In this document: piece by piece, positions 8,267 through 17,673 of the stretch
How positions within the stretch are numbered: position 1 is the stretch's first letter
Layout: each line of letters begins with the position of its first letter
From: Rhizobium mongolense subsp. loessense
GTDB taxonomy: Bacteria > Pseudomonadota > Alphaproteobacteria > Rhizobiales > Rhizobiaceae
Assembly: GCF_900099775.1 (NCBI RefSeq)
Contig: NZ_FMTM01000007.1
Location: 294,070-358,069, forward strand
DNA: 64,000 bases
Reading direction: 5' to 3'
The notes under the pieces: generated by a model
Told to the model about the DNA's origin: nothing
Database searches by the model: none
Seen by the model: only the letters and a program-made list of their open reading frames with translations
Position numbers and translations under genes: made by a program

Positions 8267-8926
8267 TCAGACGAACCAGTTTGTGACGAAGAAGATCGCA
8301 GCCTTGATAAGGCCGTAGATCACACCGCCAACGACGGTCAGTGAAATACCGGCCATGACCATTCCAAACGCCGAAAAGAGACCGTCCTTGCCCAAGATGC
8401 CGAAGGAAAACAGGCAGATGGTAAAAGCCGGAAGGATGTTGCCGAGGGGGATCGGTAGCGTCAGGATGACCGCAAGCACTAGGCAGAGAAGGCCCACAAG
8501 ATATTCGGCAGGTGGCTCGACGAGGAAAGAAAGCCGCGGCTGCAGCATGCGCTCGGCAAAGGCGAGCCAGCGGTGGATGCGCGAGACGATTGCTTCGAAA
8601 TCCTCGCGCTTCATCGAGCGGCCGGCAATGACCTTCGGCAACCATGGCTTCAGCCCGAATGTCAGCTGCGCTGCGAGAAAGAGTAGTGGCGCACCGAGGA
8701 TTGCGGAGGTTCCCGGCGGCGTCGGCACCAGGTTGGGAATGGCAAAGACCAGCATGAGCGCACCGGTCGCACGGTCGCCCATCACCTCGAAAAGATCACC
8801 GATCGAAATGCGCTCACGGTTCCTGTCGCCCGCAAGCTGCCTCAGGATGGCCGAAAGCCGTCGCCCCCTCGGGCGCGGACTCCTGATAAAACGCCTGCGT
8901 GATGTCTCCATTTCCTCGATTGTCAT
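8267..8926 (-). CDS. ExoD-family exopolysaccharide synthesis membrane protein
   Basis: 219 residues, start ATG at 8926 (MTIEEMETSRRR). A basic N-terminus is followed by IGDLFEVMGDRATGALMLVF and hydrophobic segments including VGLLCLVLAVILTLPIPLGN, the hallmark glycine/proline-rich helices of the ExoD family. In Sinorhizobium ExoD is needed for alkali tolerance, exopolysaccharide production and nodule invasion; the biochemical activity is not known. It is monocistronic, divergent from the two-component operon at 9110. The longer upstream frame was rejected because it crosses the divergent promoter region. Confidence 0.88.
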   Translation of the reverse strand: MTIEEMETSRRRFIRSPRPRGRRLSAILRQLAGDRNRERISIGDLFEVMGDRATGALMLVFAIPNLVPTPPGTSAILGAPLLFLAAQLTFGLKPWLPKVIAGRSMKREDFEAIVSRIHRWLAFAERMLQPRLSFLVEPPAEYLVGLLCLVLAVILTLPIPLGNILPAFTICLFSFGILGKDGLFSAFGMVMAGISLTVVGGVIYGLIKAAIFFVTNWFV

Positions 8927-9109
8927 AGCATCCCGGATCGTCGGCTTGCGACTAATACCATCCCAATGTGAATCTTCTCTGTCGAATGCGCCGCCATCAT
9001 GGCCGTGCGGGTTCTGGATCACGGCCATTACATGGCGATTTTTCGCCGGCACCCCTCGCTTGACCCTCAGCAAAAAGCAGCGCTACTGCTCTTGGCAAGG
9101 AGACATCGC

Positions 9110-9769
9110 GTGCGCATTCTTTTGGTTGAAGACGACAAGATGATTGGGGAAGCGGTGCGCGATCACGTTGCAGCAGCCGGTCACGCGATGGACTGGATGT
9201 GTACGGTCGGCGATGCTGAAGCCGCTGCAGGCTCCGTCGACTACGGTCTGATCCTGCTTGATCTGCAGCTTCCCGACGGCAGAGGCATCGATTTGCTGAA
9301 ACGGTTGCGTGACAACGGCATGGCAATGCCGGTGATAATCCTCACTGCGCGCGACCAGATTTCCGATCGCATCGAGGGGCTGAACGCCGGCGCCGACGAC
9401 TACCTCGTCAAGCCGTTCGATCTCGGAGAACTGCAGGCGCGCATCATGGCTGTCGCGCGCCGCTACGACGCCAATCCAAGGACGATCATCCGCATTGCCG
9501 ATATCGAGATCGACCGGCCGCAGCACAGGCTTGCCATCGCCGGCGAGCCGGTCATGCTGACCAGCCGCGAATGGGCGGTGCTCGATCTGCTCATCTCACG
9601 TCCGGGCGCAATCGTGCCGAAGGACCGGATCGAGGAAGCCCTTTATGCCTTCGGTTCGGAGATCGAAAGCAATACGGTTGAGGTCTATGTCAGCCGGCTG
9701 CGCAAGAAGATCGGTCGCGACAGGATCAAGACCGCCCGCGGCATCGGCTACACGCTGGCGGAAGCATGA
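9110..9769 (+). CDS. OmpR/PhoB-family response regulator
   Basis: 219 residues from a GTG start at 9110 preceded by AAGGAG. The receiver domain has the acidic pair in LLVEDDK (residues 4-10), the phosphorylation site Asp51 in LILLDLQLPDG and the conserved lysine in DYLVKPFD. The C-terminal winged helix (about 125-217) contains LTSREWAVLDLLIS and NTVEVYVSRLRKKIG. It is coupled to the kinase at 9766 by a 4-bp ATGA overlap, so the two form one system. QseB/TctD-like by overall layout; the stimulus is unknown. Confidence 0.93.
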   Translation: MRILLVEDDKMIGEAVRDHVAAAGHAMDWMCTVGDAEAAAGSVDYGLILLDLQLPDGRGIDLLKRLRDNGMAMPVIILTARDQISDRIEGLNAGADDYLVKPFDLGELQARIMAVARRYDANPRTIIRIADIEIDRPQHRLAIAGEPVMLTSREWAVLDLLISRPGAIVPKDRIEEALYAFGSEIESNTVEVYVSRLRKKIGRDRIKTARGIGYTLAEA

Positions 9770-11163
9770 AACGCGAACCGAGCATCACGCGCCGGCTCAT
9801 CCTGGCGCTCACAAGTGCCATGGTCACCTTCTGGCTCGCCGCGATCGGACTCGGCATCCAGGTGATGCGGCACGAATTCGACGAGCTTTTCGACAGCGCC
9901 CAGCAGGAGACGGCTCAGCGCCTTTTCGCACTGATCGTCGACGACCTGAACGAGCGCGCCGAAACAGACCCTCCCGGCGTCGCAATTTTGAATACGCCAG
10001 CCAGCCGCGAATATCTGACCTATCAAGTACGCGACAAGGACGGAAACGTCGTTCTGCGCTCCAATGACGCTTCGCCTGAACCTTTCGATGCGCCACTCGT
10101 GCGCGGTTTCCACAACAATGATCGCCAGCGCATCTATACCGAAGCGACCGCTGACGGCTCCCTGTTCATGCAGGTCGCCGATCGCCTCGGCAATCGCCGC
10201 GAAGCCGTGCGCGAAAGCGCCGTCACGCTGCTGCTTCCACTGATCGTGCTGATCCCGGCGAGTATCTTGGCCATCTGGCTCATCCTTGGTCGGGCGCTGA
10301 AACCGATCGAAATGCTACGCCGGGACATCGCCGCCAAGGATAGCGGCAATATGGCAGCCATTGAAGGCGACGAGTTGCCGAAAGAAATCAAGCCGATCGC
10401 TCGCTCGGTCAATCTTCTGCTCGCCCGTCTCCGGTCGGCCCTCGAAGCGGAACGCGAATTTACCGCTAACAGCGCTCACGAGCTCCGCACGCCGATTGCC
10501 GGCGCGCTGGCACAGACCCAGCGCTTGGTCGAGGAACTGTCGGCCGGTGCCGCCAGGACGCGGGCGCGCCAGGTCGAAAGCTCGCTCGTCGATCTCGGCC
10601 GCCTCGCTGAAAAACTGCTGCAGCTTTCACGCGCCGAAGCCGGCATCGGTGCCAGCGACAACGCCGCCGACCTTAGCAAGGTGCTGGAGATGATCGTCAG
10701 CGACTACGAGCGCGACAGCCGCACCAAGGGGCGCGTCAACTACGTGCCCGACGCCGGAGCAACGCTTGTCCGTTATGCAGACATGGATGCCTTCGGCATC
10801 GTCATGCGCAACCTCATCGAAAACGCGCTGCTTCATGGCGACCAGGATCGGCCCGCCACGGTCAGACTGGATAGGGCCGGGACCATCCGTGTCGTCAATG
10901 GCGGCCCTGCGGTCGCGGAAGCCGATCTTTCTGGTCTCAAGAAACGCTTCCGGCGCGGCGCGACCAGTGCATCCGGTTCCGGCCTGGGCCTTGCGATCGC
11001 CGACCGTATCGTCTCCCAGATGGGCGGCACGCTGGAACTCCTCTCCCCGGCAAGCGACGAGACTTCCGGCTTCGAGGCGAAGGTGAACCTGCCGGCAAAG
11101 GACTTGCAAATCCGCCAGAAGGGTGCAAGCAGACGCGGAAACTTTCGAGGCAGACAAGCATGA
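9766..11163 (+). CDS. Sensor histidine kinase (TctE/QseC-like)
   Basis: 465 residues. Membrane segments at about 11-33 and 152-174 flank a periplasmic sensor region of about 115 residues. A HAMP-like linker follows, then the HisKA box FTANSAHELRTPIAGALAQ with phospho-accepting His238, the N-box NLIENALLHGD and the G-box GSGLGLAIADRI. It overlaps the response regulator upstream and the ROK kinase downstream by 4 bp each, an arrangement that makes the sugar kinase part of the signalling operon. QseC/TctE-type sensors often respond to small carboxylates or metals; nothing here fixes the ligand. Confidence 0.93.
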   Translation: MKREPSITRRLILALTSAMVTFWLAAIGLGIQVMRHEFDELFDSAQQETAQRLFALIVDDLNERAETDPPGVAILNTPASREYLTYQVRDKDGNVVLRSNDASPEPFDAPLVRGFHNNDRQRIYTEATADGSLFMQVADRLGNRREAVRESAVTLLLPLIVLIPASILAIWLILGRALKPIEMLRRDIAAKDSGNMAAIEGDELPKEIKPIARSVNLLLARLRSALEAEREFTANSAHELRTPIAGALAQTQRLVEELSAGAARTRARQVESSLVDLGRLAEKLLQLSRAEAGIGASDNAADLSKVLEMIVSDYERDSRTKGRVNYVPDAGATLVRYADMDAFGIVMRNLIENALLHGDQDRPATVRLDRAGTIRVVNGGPAVAEADLSGLKKRFRRGATSASGSGLGLAIADRIVSQMGGTLELLSPASDETSGFEAKVNLPAKDLQIRQKGASRRGNFRGRQA

Positions 11164-12083
11164 TCATCTCACTCGACATCGGCGGTTCGGCGATCAAAGG
11201 CGGTATCGCACGCTCGGAAACGGATATCGTTCCTATGGGTCGCCGTCCGACGCCGAAGGATGATTTTGCTGCTTTCACCGAGACGATCCGCAGTTTCATA
11301 GCAGAGACCAGCGAAACACCTTCGTGCCTTGCCTTCTCGATTGCCGGCGTTGTCGATCCGGACACGCAACGTCTGACATGCGCCAACATTCCCTGCATTC
11401 ACAACCGCAGCCTTGCGGCTGATTTGGAGGCCGACCTTGGTTTTCCGGTCCTGATTGCCAACGACGCCGATTGCTTCACCATGGCTGAAGCCGAACTTGG
11501 CGCCGGGCGCGGCCACCGCATCGTCTTCGGCGCGATCCTCGGCACTGGCGTCGGCGGCGGGCTCGTTTCCGACGGTCGGCTCGTCAACGCCTCGGGCGGT
11601 TTCGCCGGCGAATGGGGTCACGGCCCGATCCTCGCATGCGAAGCCGGCAATCCCCCCGTGAAAATCCCAGCCCTTCCCTGCGGCTGCGGCCAGAGGGGCT
11701 GCGTCGATACAGTCGGCGGCGCCCGCGGACTCGAGCGGCTTCACACGACGCTGCACGGCCTCGACTTCCCCAGCGAGGAAATCATCGCGCAATGGCAACG
11801 GGGTGAGGAAAAGGCGACGAGCACAATCGACATCTATACCGATCTCGTCGCCTCGCCCTTGGCACTTACCGTCAATATCACCGGCGCGACCATCGTACCG
11901 GTCGGCGGCGGACTTTCCAATGTCGAGCCGCTGCTTGCCAAACTCGACAGAGCTGTAAGGGGCCGCACGCTGCGCAGGTTCGACCGGCCGCTAATCGTGC
12001 GAAGCGAATGCCGTTTAGAGCCGGGCCTCATCGGCGCGGCTCTTCTGGGCCTGAAAGCGGAAGTGGCTTTAAGAGCACTTTGA
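11160..12083 (+). CDS. ROK-family sugar kinase
   Basis: 307 residues. N-terminal ATP-binding strand MIISLDIGGSAIKGGIARSE, then the ROK signature with GEWGHGPI and the zinc-binding CGCGQRGC cluster followed by VDTVGGARGL. There is no N-terminal helix-turn-helix, so it is a kinase (glucokinase/N-acetylhexosamine-kinase type) and not a NagC-like repressor. Translation is coupled to the histidine kinase by an ATGA overlap. A strong bidirectional terminator follows at 12101. Substrate unknown. Confidence 0.88.
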   Translation: MIISLDIGGSAIKGGIARSETDIVPMGRRPTPKDDFAAFTETIRSFIAETSETPSCLAFSIAGVVDPDTQRLTCANIPCIHNRSLAADLEADLGFPVLIANDADCFTMAEAELGAGRGHRIVFGAILGTGVGGGLVSDGRLVNASGGFAGEWGHGPILACEAGNPPVKIPALPCGCGQRGCVDTVGGARGLERLHTTLHGLDFPSEEIIAQWQRGEEKATSTIDIYTDLVASPLALTVNITGATIVPVGGGLSNVEPLLAKLDRAVRGRTLRRFDRPLIVRSECRLEPGLIGAALLGLKAEVALRAL

Positions 12084-12100
12084 GTGGGTTGATTGGAAAT

Positions 12101-12131
12101 GAAAATGGCGGGGCTTTCACCCGCCATTTTC
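12101..12131. terminator. Bidirectional terminator between convergent ROK kinase and RND genes
   Basis: gaaaatggcggg (12101-12112) and cccgccattttc (12120-12131) are a perfect 12-bp inverted repeat with a 7-base loop; A- and T-rich flanks give a U-tract in both directions. It overlaps the last codon of the RND gene. Confidence 0.85.
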
Positions 12132-15100
12132 ACTCTGCTGCCAATGCCGGCGGATGATGCTCATCCGCCTCTTCCTGGTTGGCATTGGCATATTCGGTCT
12201 TTGTGTCCTTCGTCTTCGGCTCGCGGCCGAAGAAGAGGGCATAACCCGCTGGTAGCACGAGGATTGTCAGCACGGTCGCAACCAGAATGCCGCCCATCAT
12301 CGCGTAGGCGAGCGGACCCCAGAAGACGCCGCGGGAGATCGGGATAAGGGCGAGAACTGCCGTCAGCGCCGTCAGCATGATCGGCCGGAAACGGCGCACG
12401 GCCGCACCCACGATCGCCTCCTGCCGGTGCATGCCCGCCTTGATATCCTGATCGATCTGGTCGACGAGGATGATCGAGTTGCGGATGATGATGCCGAGCA
12501 GCGCAATCACGCCGAGGATCGCGACGAAGCCGAAGGGCGCGCCGCTGATCAGCAGTGCGGCAGAGGCACCGATGATGCCGAGCGGGCCGGTCGCCAGCAC
12601 CAGCATCGCCTTACCGAAATGCTGCAGCTGCGCCATCAGCAGCAGGACGATGACGACGAGCATGACCGGCGCCTTGGCAGCGATCGAGGCCTGACTTTCA
12701 GCCGCATCTTCCGCCCCGCCCTGGATTTCGATCTTGTAGCCGGCAGGCAGGCTGTCGCGCAGGCCCTGCATATCGGCATACATCTTCATCGCCACGTCGT
12801 TCGGCTGGATGCCGTCTGGCAGCGTTCCGCGGACGGTGATCGTCGGCAGGCGGTCACGCCGCCATTCGACGCCTTGTTCCATGACGGGGACGACCTTGGC
12901 GACCTGCGAGACCGGAACAAAGCCTCCGAAGTCGGTCGGGACATAGACCGAATTGACGGCCGACAGCAGCGAACGGCTGGAATCCGGCTCCCGGGCGACG
13001 ATCGAGACCGTCTCTTCGCCGTCGCGGAAGTCGTCAAGCGACGTGCCGGACACGGCGGTCTGCAGCGTCTGGCGGACGCGCTGCGAAGTGACGCCGAGGG
13101 CTCGGGCACGATCCTGGTCGATTACCAGCTTCATGGCCGGCACCGGCTCCAGCCAATCGTCGTGGACGGCGCCGAGCTGCGGATTTTCGGCAAACTTCGC
13201 CTTCACCTGATCGGCGATATGGCGAACCTCCTGGCGATCTGGTCCCATGACGCGCATTTGCACGGGCCAGCCCGTTGGCGGACCGAGAAAGAGACGGTCG
13301 ACCTTGCCGCGGATCGACGGAAAATCGTCCGCAAGGATGCTACGCAGCTTGGCGATCAGCCGCTCGCGGGCGGGCTCGTCATTCGCGATGATCAGGAGCT
13401 GGGCGAAGTTTGGATTGCGAAGCTGCTGGTCGAGCGGCAAGAAGAAGCGCGGTGCGCCCTCGCCGATATAGGTGGCGATGAACTTCTTGTCCTTGTCATC
13501 CATCATCTTGGCTTCGAGCGCCTTTGCCTGCGTCTCGACTTCCTTGATGCTGGTGCCTTCCGGCAGCCAGAGATCGACGAGAATTTCCGGACGCGAGGAC
13601 TGCGGGAAGAAGTTCTGCGGAATGAATTGGAACGCCCAGAGACTCGTCGCGAAGGTGAAGAGTGTGGCAGCCAGCACGATGATGCGATGGCGCACCGCCC
13701 ATGCGACAGTGGCACGCAGGCGGCGGTAAAAGCGCGTGTCGAAGACATCATGATGCTCGCCGGCGTGCTTGCGCTGCTTGAGGATCATGTAACCCAGCCA
13801 TGGCGTGAAATAGACCGCGACGAACCACGAGACGACGAGCGCGATGCCGACCACATAAAAGAGGGAGCGCACATATTCGCCGGCCGTCGATTCTGCAAAG
13901 CCGACGGGAATGAAGCCTGCCGTGGTGATCAGCGTACCAGTCAGCATCGGAAAGGCGGTCGAGGAATAGGCGAAGCTCGCCGCCTCGATCTTCACGAGGC
14001 CTTCTTCCAGTTTTCGTTCCATCATCTCGACGACGATCATCGCGTCGTCGACCAAAAGCCCAAGCGCAATAATGAGCGCGCCGAGCGAGATGCGCTGCAG
14101 GTCGATGCCGAGTTCGTACATGATGGCGAAGGTCGCGGCCAGCACAAGCGGAATCGCTATCGCGATGACAAGGCCCGATCGCCAGCCGATCGATAAGAAC
14201 GAGACGATCAGCACGATGACAAGCGCTTCGCCAAGCGCATGCATGAATTCGCTGATGGCGTCCGTCACGACGTCCGGCTGATTGGATATCTGGTCGACGG
14301 AAACGCCGTAGGGAAGAGAACCATCGAAGCGCTGATAGGTCGCTTCGACATCCTTGCCGACATCCGTGACCTTGAAGCCCTTGGCCATGACCACGCCGAC
14401 CTGCACGCTTTCGTGCCCGTTGAAACGGTATTTGCGTTGATAGGGGTCTTCGAGCCCGGAGGTAACGGTGGCAATATCACCGAGACGCGTCACTTGATTG
14501 CCGGAACGCAGGCGTAGTTCGCGAATATCCTCGGCCTTCTTCACATCCCCTTCGACGGAAACACGCACCGAACGCAGCCCGGTATCGACCGAGCCTGCAG
14601 GATCGACTGTGTTCTGGCCTTTGATGGCATTCTGCAGGTCGAGGATCGTAAGCCCCCGTTCGGCAAGCGCCTTGGAGGAAACGTCGATGTAGATCTTTTC
14701 CGGCTGGTCACCGATGATGACGGCCTTCTCGACGCCCCGCGTCGAAAGCAGCATGTCGCGGGCCTGGATCGCGAATTTCTTTAGTTCCGGATAGGAGTAG
14801 CCGTCGCCGCTGATCGAATGAAGCGTGATGAAGGTATCGCCGAATTCGTCATTGAAATAGGGCCCGAGCAGGCCTTCCGGCAGCTCGTTCGAAATATCGC
14901 CGACCTTCTTGCGCACCTGATAGAAGGCATCCGCCACTTCCGCGGAGTTCGTGTCGCCCTTCACCTGCAGCGTAATGATCGCGCTGCCGGCACGGGTGTA
15001 AGAGCGAACGAAATCGAGGTGCGGAGTTTCCTGCAGCTTGCGCTCGATCTTGTTGACGACCTGATCCTCCATTTCCTGGATCGAGGCGCCTGGCCACATG

Positions 15101-15276
15101 GCTTGCACGACCATGACACGGAAGGTGAAATCCGGATCTTCCTTCTGACCCATGCGCATCAGTCCCAGCGCACCGGTGATGATGATCAAACCGAAGAGGA
15201 AGCGTGCAATGCTGGGATGACCGATTGCCCAGCGCGACAGATTGAAGGGGCGCTTCTCGGTGGTCGAGTTGTCCAT
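12130..15276 (-). CDS. RND-family efflux transporter, inner-membrane pump subunit
   Basis: 1048 residues, the usual length for HAE1/AcrB-type pumps. The start MDNSTTEKRPFNLSRWAI leads into the first membrane helix. The proton-relay aspartates are present in GLLVDDAMIVVEMMER (TM4), and two large periplasmic loops with internal duplication are evident. It exports lipophilic compounds together with the adaptor encoded just upstream; an outer-membrane channel gene is not in the window, so a TolC homologue elsewhere must be used. Third gene of the tetR-adaptor-pump operon, 27 bp after the adaptor. Confidence 0.94.
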   Translation of the reverse strand: MDNSTTEKRPFNLSRWAIGHPSIARFLFGLIIITGALGLMRMGQKEDPDFTFRVMVVQAMWPGASIQEMEDQVVNKIERKLQETPHLDFVRSYTRAGSAIITLQVKGDTNSAEVADAFYQVRKKVGDISNELPEGLLGPYFNDEFGDTFITLHSISGDGYSYPELKKFAIQARDMLLSTRGVEKAVIIGDQPEKIYIDVSSKALAERGLTILDLQNAIKGQNTVDPAGSVDTGLRSVRVSVEGDVKKAEDIRELRLRSGNQVTRLGDIATVTSGLEDPYQRKYRFNGHESVQVGVVMAKGFKVTDVGKDVEATYQRFDGSLPYGVSVDQISNQPDVVTDAISEFMHALGEALVIVLIVSFLSIGWRSGLVIAIAIPLVLAATFAIMYELGIDLQRISLGALIIALGLLVDDAMIVVEMMERKLEEGLVKIEAASFAYSSTAFPMLTGTLITTAGFIPVGFAESTAGEYVRSLFYVVGIALVVSWFVAVYFTPWLGYMILKQRKHAGEHHDVFDTRFYRRLRATVAWAVRHRIIVLAATLFTFATSLWAFQFIPQNFFPQSSRPEILVDLWLPEGTSIKEVETQAKALEAKMMDDKDKKFIATYIGEGAPRFFLPLDQQLRNPNFAQLLIIANDEPARERLIAKLRSILADDFPSIRGKVDRLFLGPPTGWPVQMRVMGPDRQEVRHIADQVKAKFAENPQLGAVHDDWLEPVPAMKLVIDQDRARALGVTSQRVRQTLQTAVSGTSLDDFRDGEETVSIVAREPDSSRSLLSAVNSVYVPTDFGGFVPVSQVAKVVPVMEQGVEWRRDRLPTITVRGTLPDGIQPNDVAMKMYADMQGLRDSLPAGYKIEIQGGAEDAAESQASIAAKAPVMLVVIVLLLMAQLQHFGKAMLVLATGPLGIIGASAALLISGAPFGFVAILGVIALLGIIIRNSIILVDQIDQDIKAGMHRQEAIVGAAVRRFRPIMLTALTAVLALIPISRGVFWGPLAYAMMGGILVATVLTILVLPAGYALFFGREPKTKDTKTEYANANQEEADEHHPPALAAE

Positions 15277-15303
15277 GACAGTATTCCCTCTCCTGGACAG
15301 CAA

Positions 15304-16440
15304 TTATTGAACGGTGCCGGCGGGCTCGGCGGAAGCCGACTGCTCGCCCGGCACGGAGACCTTCAGGTTCTCGGTCATGAATTGCGTTCCGGCAGCAACA
15401 ACGAGATCCCCGCTCTTCAAGCCATCTGTGACGTTGACGCCATCGTCGGTGAAATCACCGACGTGGATTTGGCGTGCGTGCACGGTTGCCGCACCGCGGT
15501 CGACGACCCAGACGATCTTCTTCCCATCCTTCTCGGCAAGCGCACTCAACGGCACTGCGACATAGGGATCGGAATTCGTAACATCCGCCTCGATCGTCGC
15601 CGTCATACCGAGCAGAACACGCTGATCATTTGGCAGGCTGACGCGGACGGAAAAGGTCCGGGACTGCTGATCGGCGCTGCCTGAAACTTCGCGCACCCTG
15701 CCGTCGAGCACCAGCTTGGCATCCGACCAGAAGGTTGCCTTCACCGTCTTGCCCGGCTTGAATTCGGCAATATCGTTTTCCGACACCGCGATCTGAACTT
15801 CTTTCTCGCCGTCGATGGCAACGGCGACGACAGGCGTACCGGAGGCGACGACCTGACCCGTATCCGCATTGACCGCAGTCACGATGCCGTTCTGATCGGC
15901 CTTCAGATCCGTGTAGCTTACCTGGTTCTTCGCCTGATCGAGCGAGGAGATCGCAGCATCGCGCGTCGAAACAGCTTGGTCATAAGAGAGCGAAGCCTGC
16001 TCGAGCTGCGATTTCGGTGTGGCATTCTTGTCAAAGAGCTGCCCGGCACGCTTGTTTGCGAGATCTGCCGTCTGCACGCCCTTCTCGGCCGCCGCCAAGT
16101 TGGCTTCAGCCGTCTTCACCGCGAGCTGATAATCCGTGGAGTCGATGCGCGCGAGCACATCTCCAGGCTTCACCCGATCGCCGATATTGACGAGTCGCTC
16201 CGTGATCTTGCCCGCAACACGGAAGCCGAGGTTCATCTCGGTGCGCGCTTTTACAGCGCCGGAATAGTCGAGGGCGCGCGTTTCGCCGGCCTTGGCAATC
16301 TCCACGACCTTGACGGGGCGGACGATTTCCTTCGTCTCTGCCTTCTCCTCCTCGCTGCAGCCGGCAAGGCCAAGGCTTATGATGCCGACAAACGTGAAGC
16401 GGAAAACGGACGGCAGATTGCGTGTCTTGAGCGAAACCAT
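15304..16440 (-). CDS. RND efflux periplasmic adaptor lipoprotein (membrane fusion protein)
   Basis: 378 residues. A lipoprotein signal peptide ends in the lipobox LAGC (Cys at about residue 28), so the protein is anchored in the inner membrane facing the periplasm. VKARTEMNLGFRVAGKI and the matching DLKADQNGIVTAVNADTGQV are the two halves of the lipoyl domain, separated by a coiled-coil hairpin (AEANLAAAEKGVQTADLANK region). Beta-barrel and membrane-proximal domains follow. GGAGTG precedes the ATG. It links the RND pump to an outer-membrane factor. Confidence 0.93.
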   Translation of the reverse strand: MVSLKTRNLPSVFRFTFVGIISLGLAGCSEEEKAETKEIVRPVKVVEIAKAGETRALDYSGAVKARTEMNLGFRVAGKITERLVNIGDRVKPGDVLARIDSTDYQLAVKTAEANLAAAEKGVQTADLANKRAGQLFDKNATPKSQLEQASLSYDQAVSTRDAAISSLDQAKNQVSYTDLKADQNGIVTAVNADTGQVVASGTPVVAVAIDGEKEVQIAVSENDIAEFKPGKTVKATFWSDAKLVLDGRVREVSGSADQQSRTFSVRVSLPNDQRVLLGMTATIEADVTNSDPYVAVPLSALAEKDGKKIVWVVDRGAATVHARQIHVGDFTDDGVNVTDGLKSGDLVVAAGTQFMTENLKVSVPGEQSASAEPAGTVQ

Positions 16441-16490
16441 CTTCGCACTCCTGATCGTTTCGTGTGTTTCTGGACGGCCTGGCCGTGCTG

Positions 16491-17096
16491 TTATCTCAAT
16501 GCCTTGATCGAATACTCGATGAGTTCGTCAACGGTCGCGCGGTTGGTCTTGGCAAGACATTGCGCCACCATCTGCGGGTGACAGAGCGTCACGGTGGCCG
16601 CACCGAAGCAGCGTGAAGCAACATCGGCATCTTGCTCGGCGAATTCACCGGCTGCGATCCCTTCGCGGATCACGCCGGCGATCAGTTCATGAATGCTGTC
16701 GATATGCCGTTCGATGACATGCCAGTCGCGTTCGATCGCGACGACGACCATCTCGTGCACTTTCTGTTCATCCAGCATGGTGTCTAGCGTCATCTGATAC
16801 TGGCCATACACAAATCGTCGCAGGCGCTCCGAGGCGCTGATCGGCAGGTGGCATATGTCGTAGGCCTGCTTGTAACTGGCTGCCAGCATGCGGCCGCAGA
16901 TCGCCTGGTGGATTTCCACTTTCGAGGCGAAGAAGCGGTAGATATTGGCAGGCGACATGCCGAGGTCACGCGCTACATCGGCAACCGTCGTCTTGCCGTA
17001 GCCATAGTGGCGGAACAGCCGCTCTGCCGCGTCGAGAATGCGCGTCACATTTTCCTGGCGTGTACTGTCCAGCATATTTTCTGCGGCGTCATTCAT
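16491..17096 (-). CDS. TetR/AcrR-family repressor of the RND operon
   Basis: 201 residues. N-terminal helix-turn-helix TTVADVARDLGMSPANIYRFF (about 36-56, the recognition helix ending in the family-typical YRFF) and an all-helical ligand-binding C-terminus. It is the first gene of the efflux operon, 50 bp before the adaptor. Its own promoter carries a perfect 14-bp inverted repeat at 17115-17150, so negative autoregulation relieved by a pump substrate is the likely logic. Confidence 0.92.
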   Translation of the reverse strand: MNDAAENMLDSTRQENVTRILDAAERLFRHYGYGKTTVADVARDLGMSPANIYRFFASKVEIHQAICGRMLAASYKQAYDICHLPISASERLRRFVYGQYQMTLDTMLDEQKVHEMVVVAIERDWHVIERHIDSIHELIAGVIREGIAAGEFAEQDADVASRCFGAATVTLCHPQMVAQCLAKTNRATVDELIEYSIKALR

Positions 17097-17114
17097 GCGT
17101 TTTGGAAACCTTAC

Positions 17115-17172
17115 TTACGACTGACGAATTTTGAATTTCGTCAGTCGTAAGACATCAGGCATCATTTGTCAA
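17115..17172 (-). promoter_or_regulatory. Promoter and TetR operator of the efflux operon
   Basis: ttacgactgacgaa (17115-17128) and ttcgtcagtcgtaa (17137-17150) are exact 14-bp inverted repeats separated by 8 bases, ending 19 bp before the tetR start codon. On the minus strand TTGACA (17172-17167), a 17-bp spacer and TACGAC (17149-17144) form the promoter, so the dyad covers the -10 box and start site. Arrangement typical of autorepressing TetR proteins. Confidence 0.8.
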
Positions 17173-17192
17173 TATTCTGCTTGCCACCAAAA

Positions 17193-17221
17193 AAATGCCG
17201 CGGCATCGGCTCGCGGCATTT
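17193..17221. terminator. Terminator downstream of osmC
   Basis: aaatgccgcg (17193-17202) and cgcggcattt (17212-17221) form a perfect 10-bp stem with A-rich sequence on one side (T-run on the minus strand). It ends the osmC transcript 20 bp past its stop and shields it from the efflux promoter. Confidence 0.8.
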
Positions 17222-17241
17222 AAAATCAATAGTTGCGGAAA

Positions 17242-17673
17242 TCAGTCCAGCTTGACATCGAGCGTGATCGGCACGGCGGAAAGCGCCTTGGAAACCGGGC
17301 ACCCCGCCTTCGCCTTATTGGCAAGCTCTGTGAAGGTCGCCTGATCGGCGCCGGGAACCTTGCCGGTCAGCGACAGATGAATTGCGGTGATCGCGAAGCC
17401 ATCTTCGACGCTCTCGAGCGTTACCTTTGCCGTCGTCTCCATGTCTTCGGCCGTAAGCCCCGCATCGCTGAGAATCAACGATAGCGCCATGGTGAAGCAG
17501 CCGGCATGGGCCGCGCCGATCAGTTCTTCCGGATTGGTGCCAGGAATGCCTTCGAAGCGGCTCGCAAAACCATAGGGATATTCCTTCAACGCGCCGCTCT
17601 GTGTCGATATCCGTCCCTTGCCATCCCTGAGGCCGCCGGACCATTGAGCCGAACCTGTACGATTGATCTGCAT
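17242..17673 (-). CDS. OsmC-family peroxiredoxin
   Basis: 143 residues, typical of the OsmC subgroup. The two redox cysteines are present, Cys in GAAHAGCFTMALS (about residue 59) and in KAGCPVSKALS (about residue 125), as is the N-terminal RTGSAQWSGGLRDGKG. These proteins reduce organic hydroperoxides in the cytoplasm, with dihydrolipoate-type reductants in the related Ohr. It is a single gene with its own terminator, unrelated in function to the adjacent efflux operon unless both respond to toxic hydrophobics. Confidence 0.92.
   Translation of the reverse strand: MQINRTGSAQWSGGLRDGKGRISTQSGALKEYPYGFASRFEGIPGTNPEELIGAAHAGCFTMALSLILSDAGLTAEDMETTAKVTLESVEDGFAITAIHLSLTGKVPGADQATFTELANKAKAGCPVSKALSAVPITLDVKLD

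Noticed and set aside
12427..14196. 589-codon plus-strand frame opposite the RND pump gene
   Set aside because: Antisense shadow of a high-GC gene with Asp/Arg/His-rich composition.
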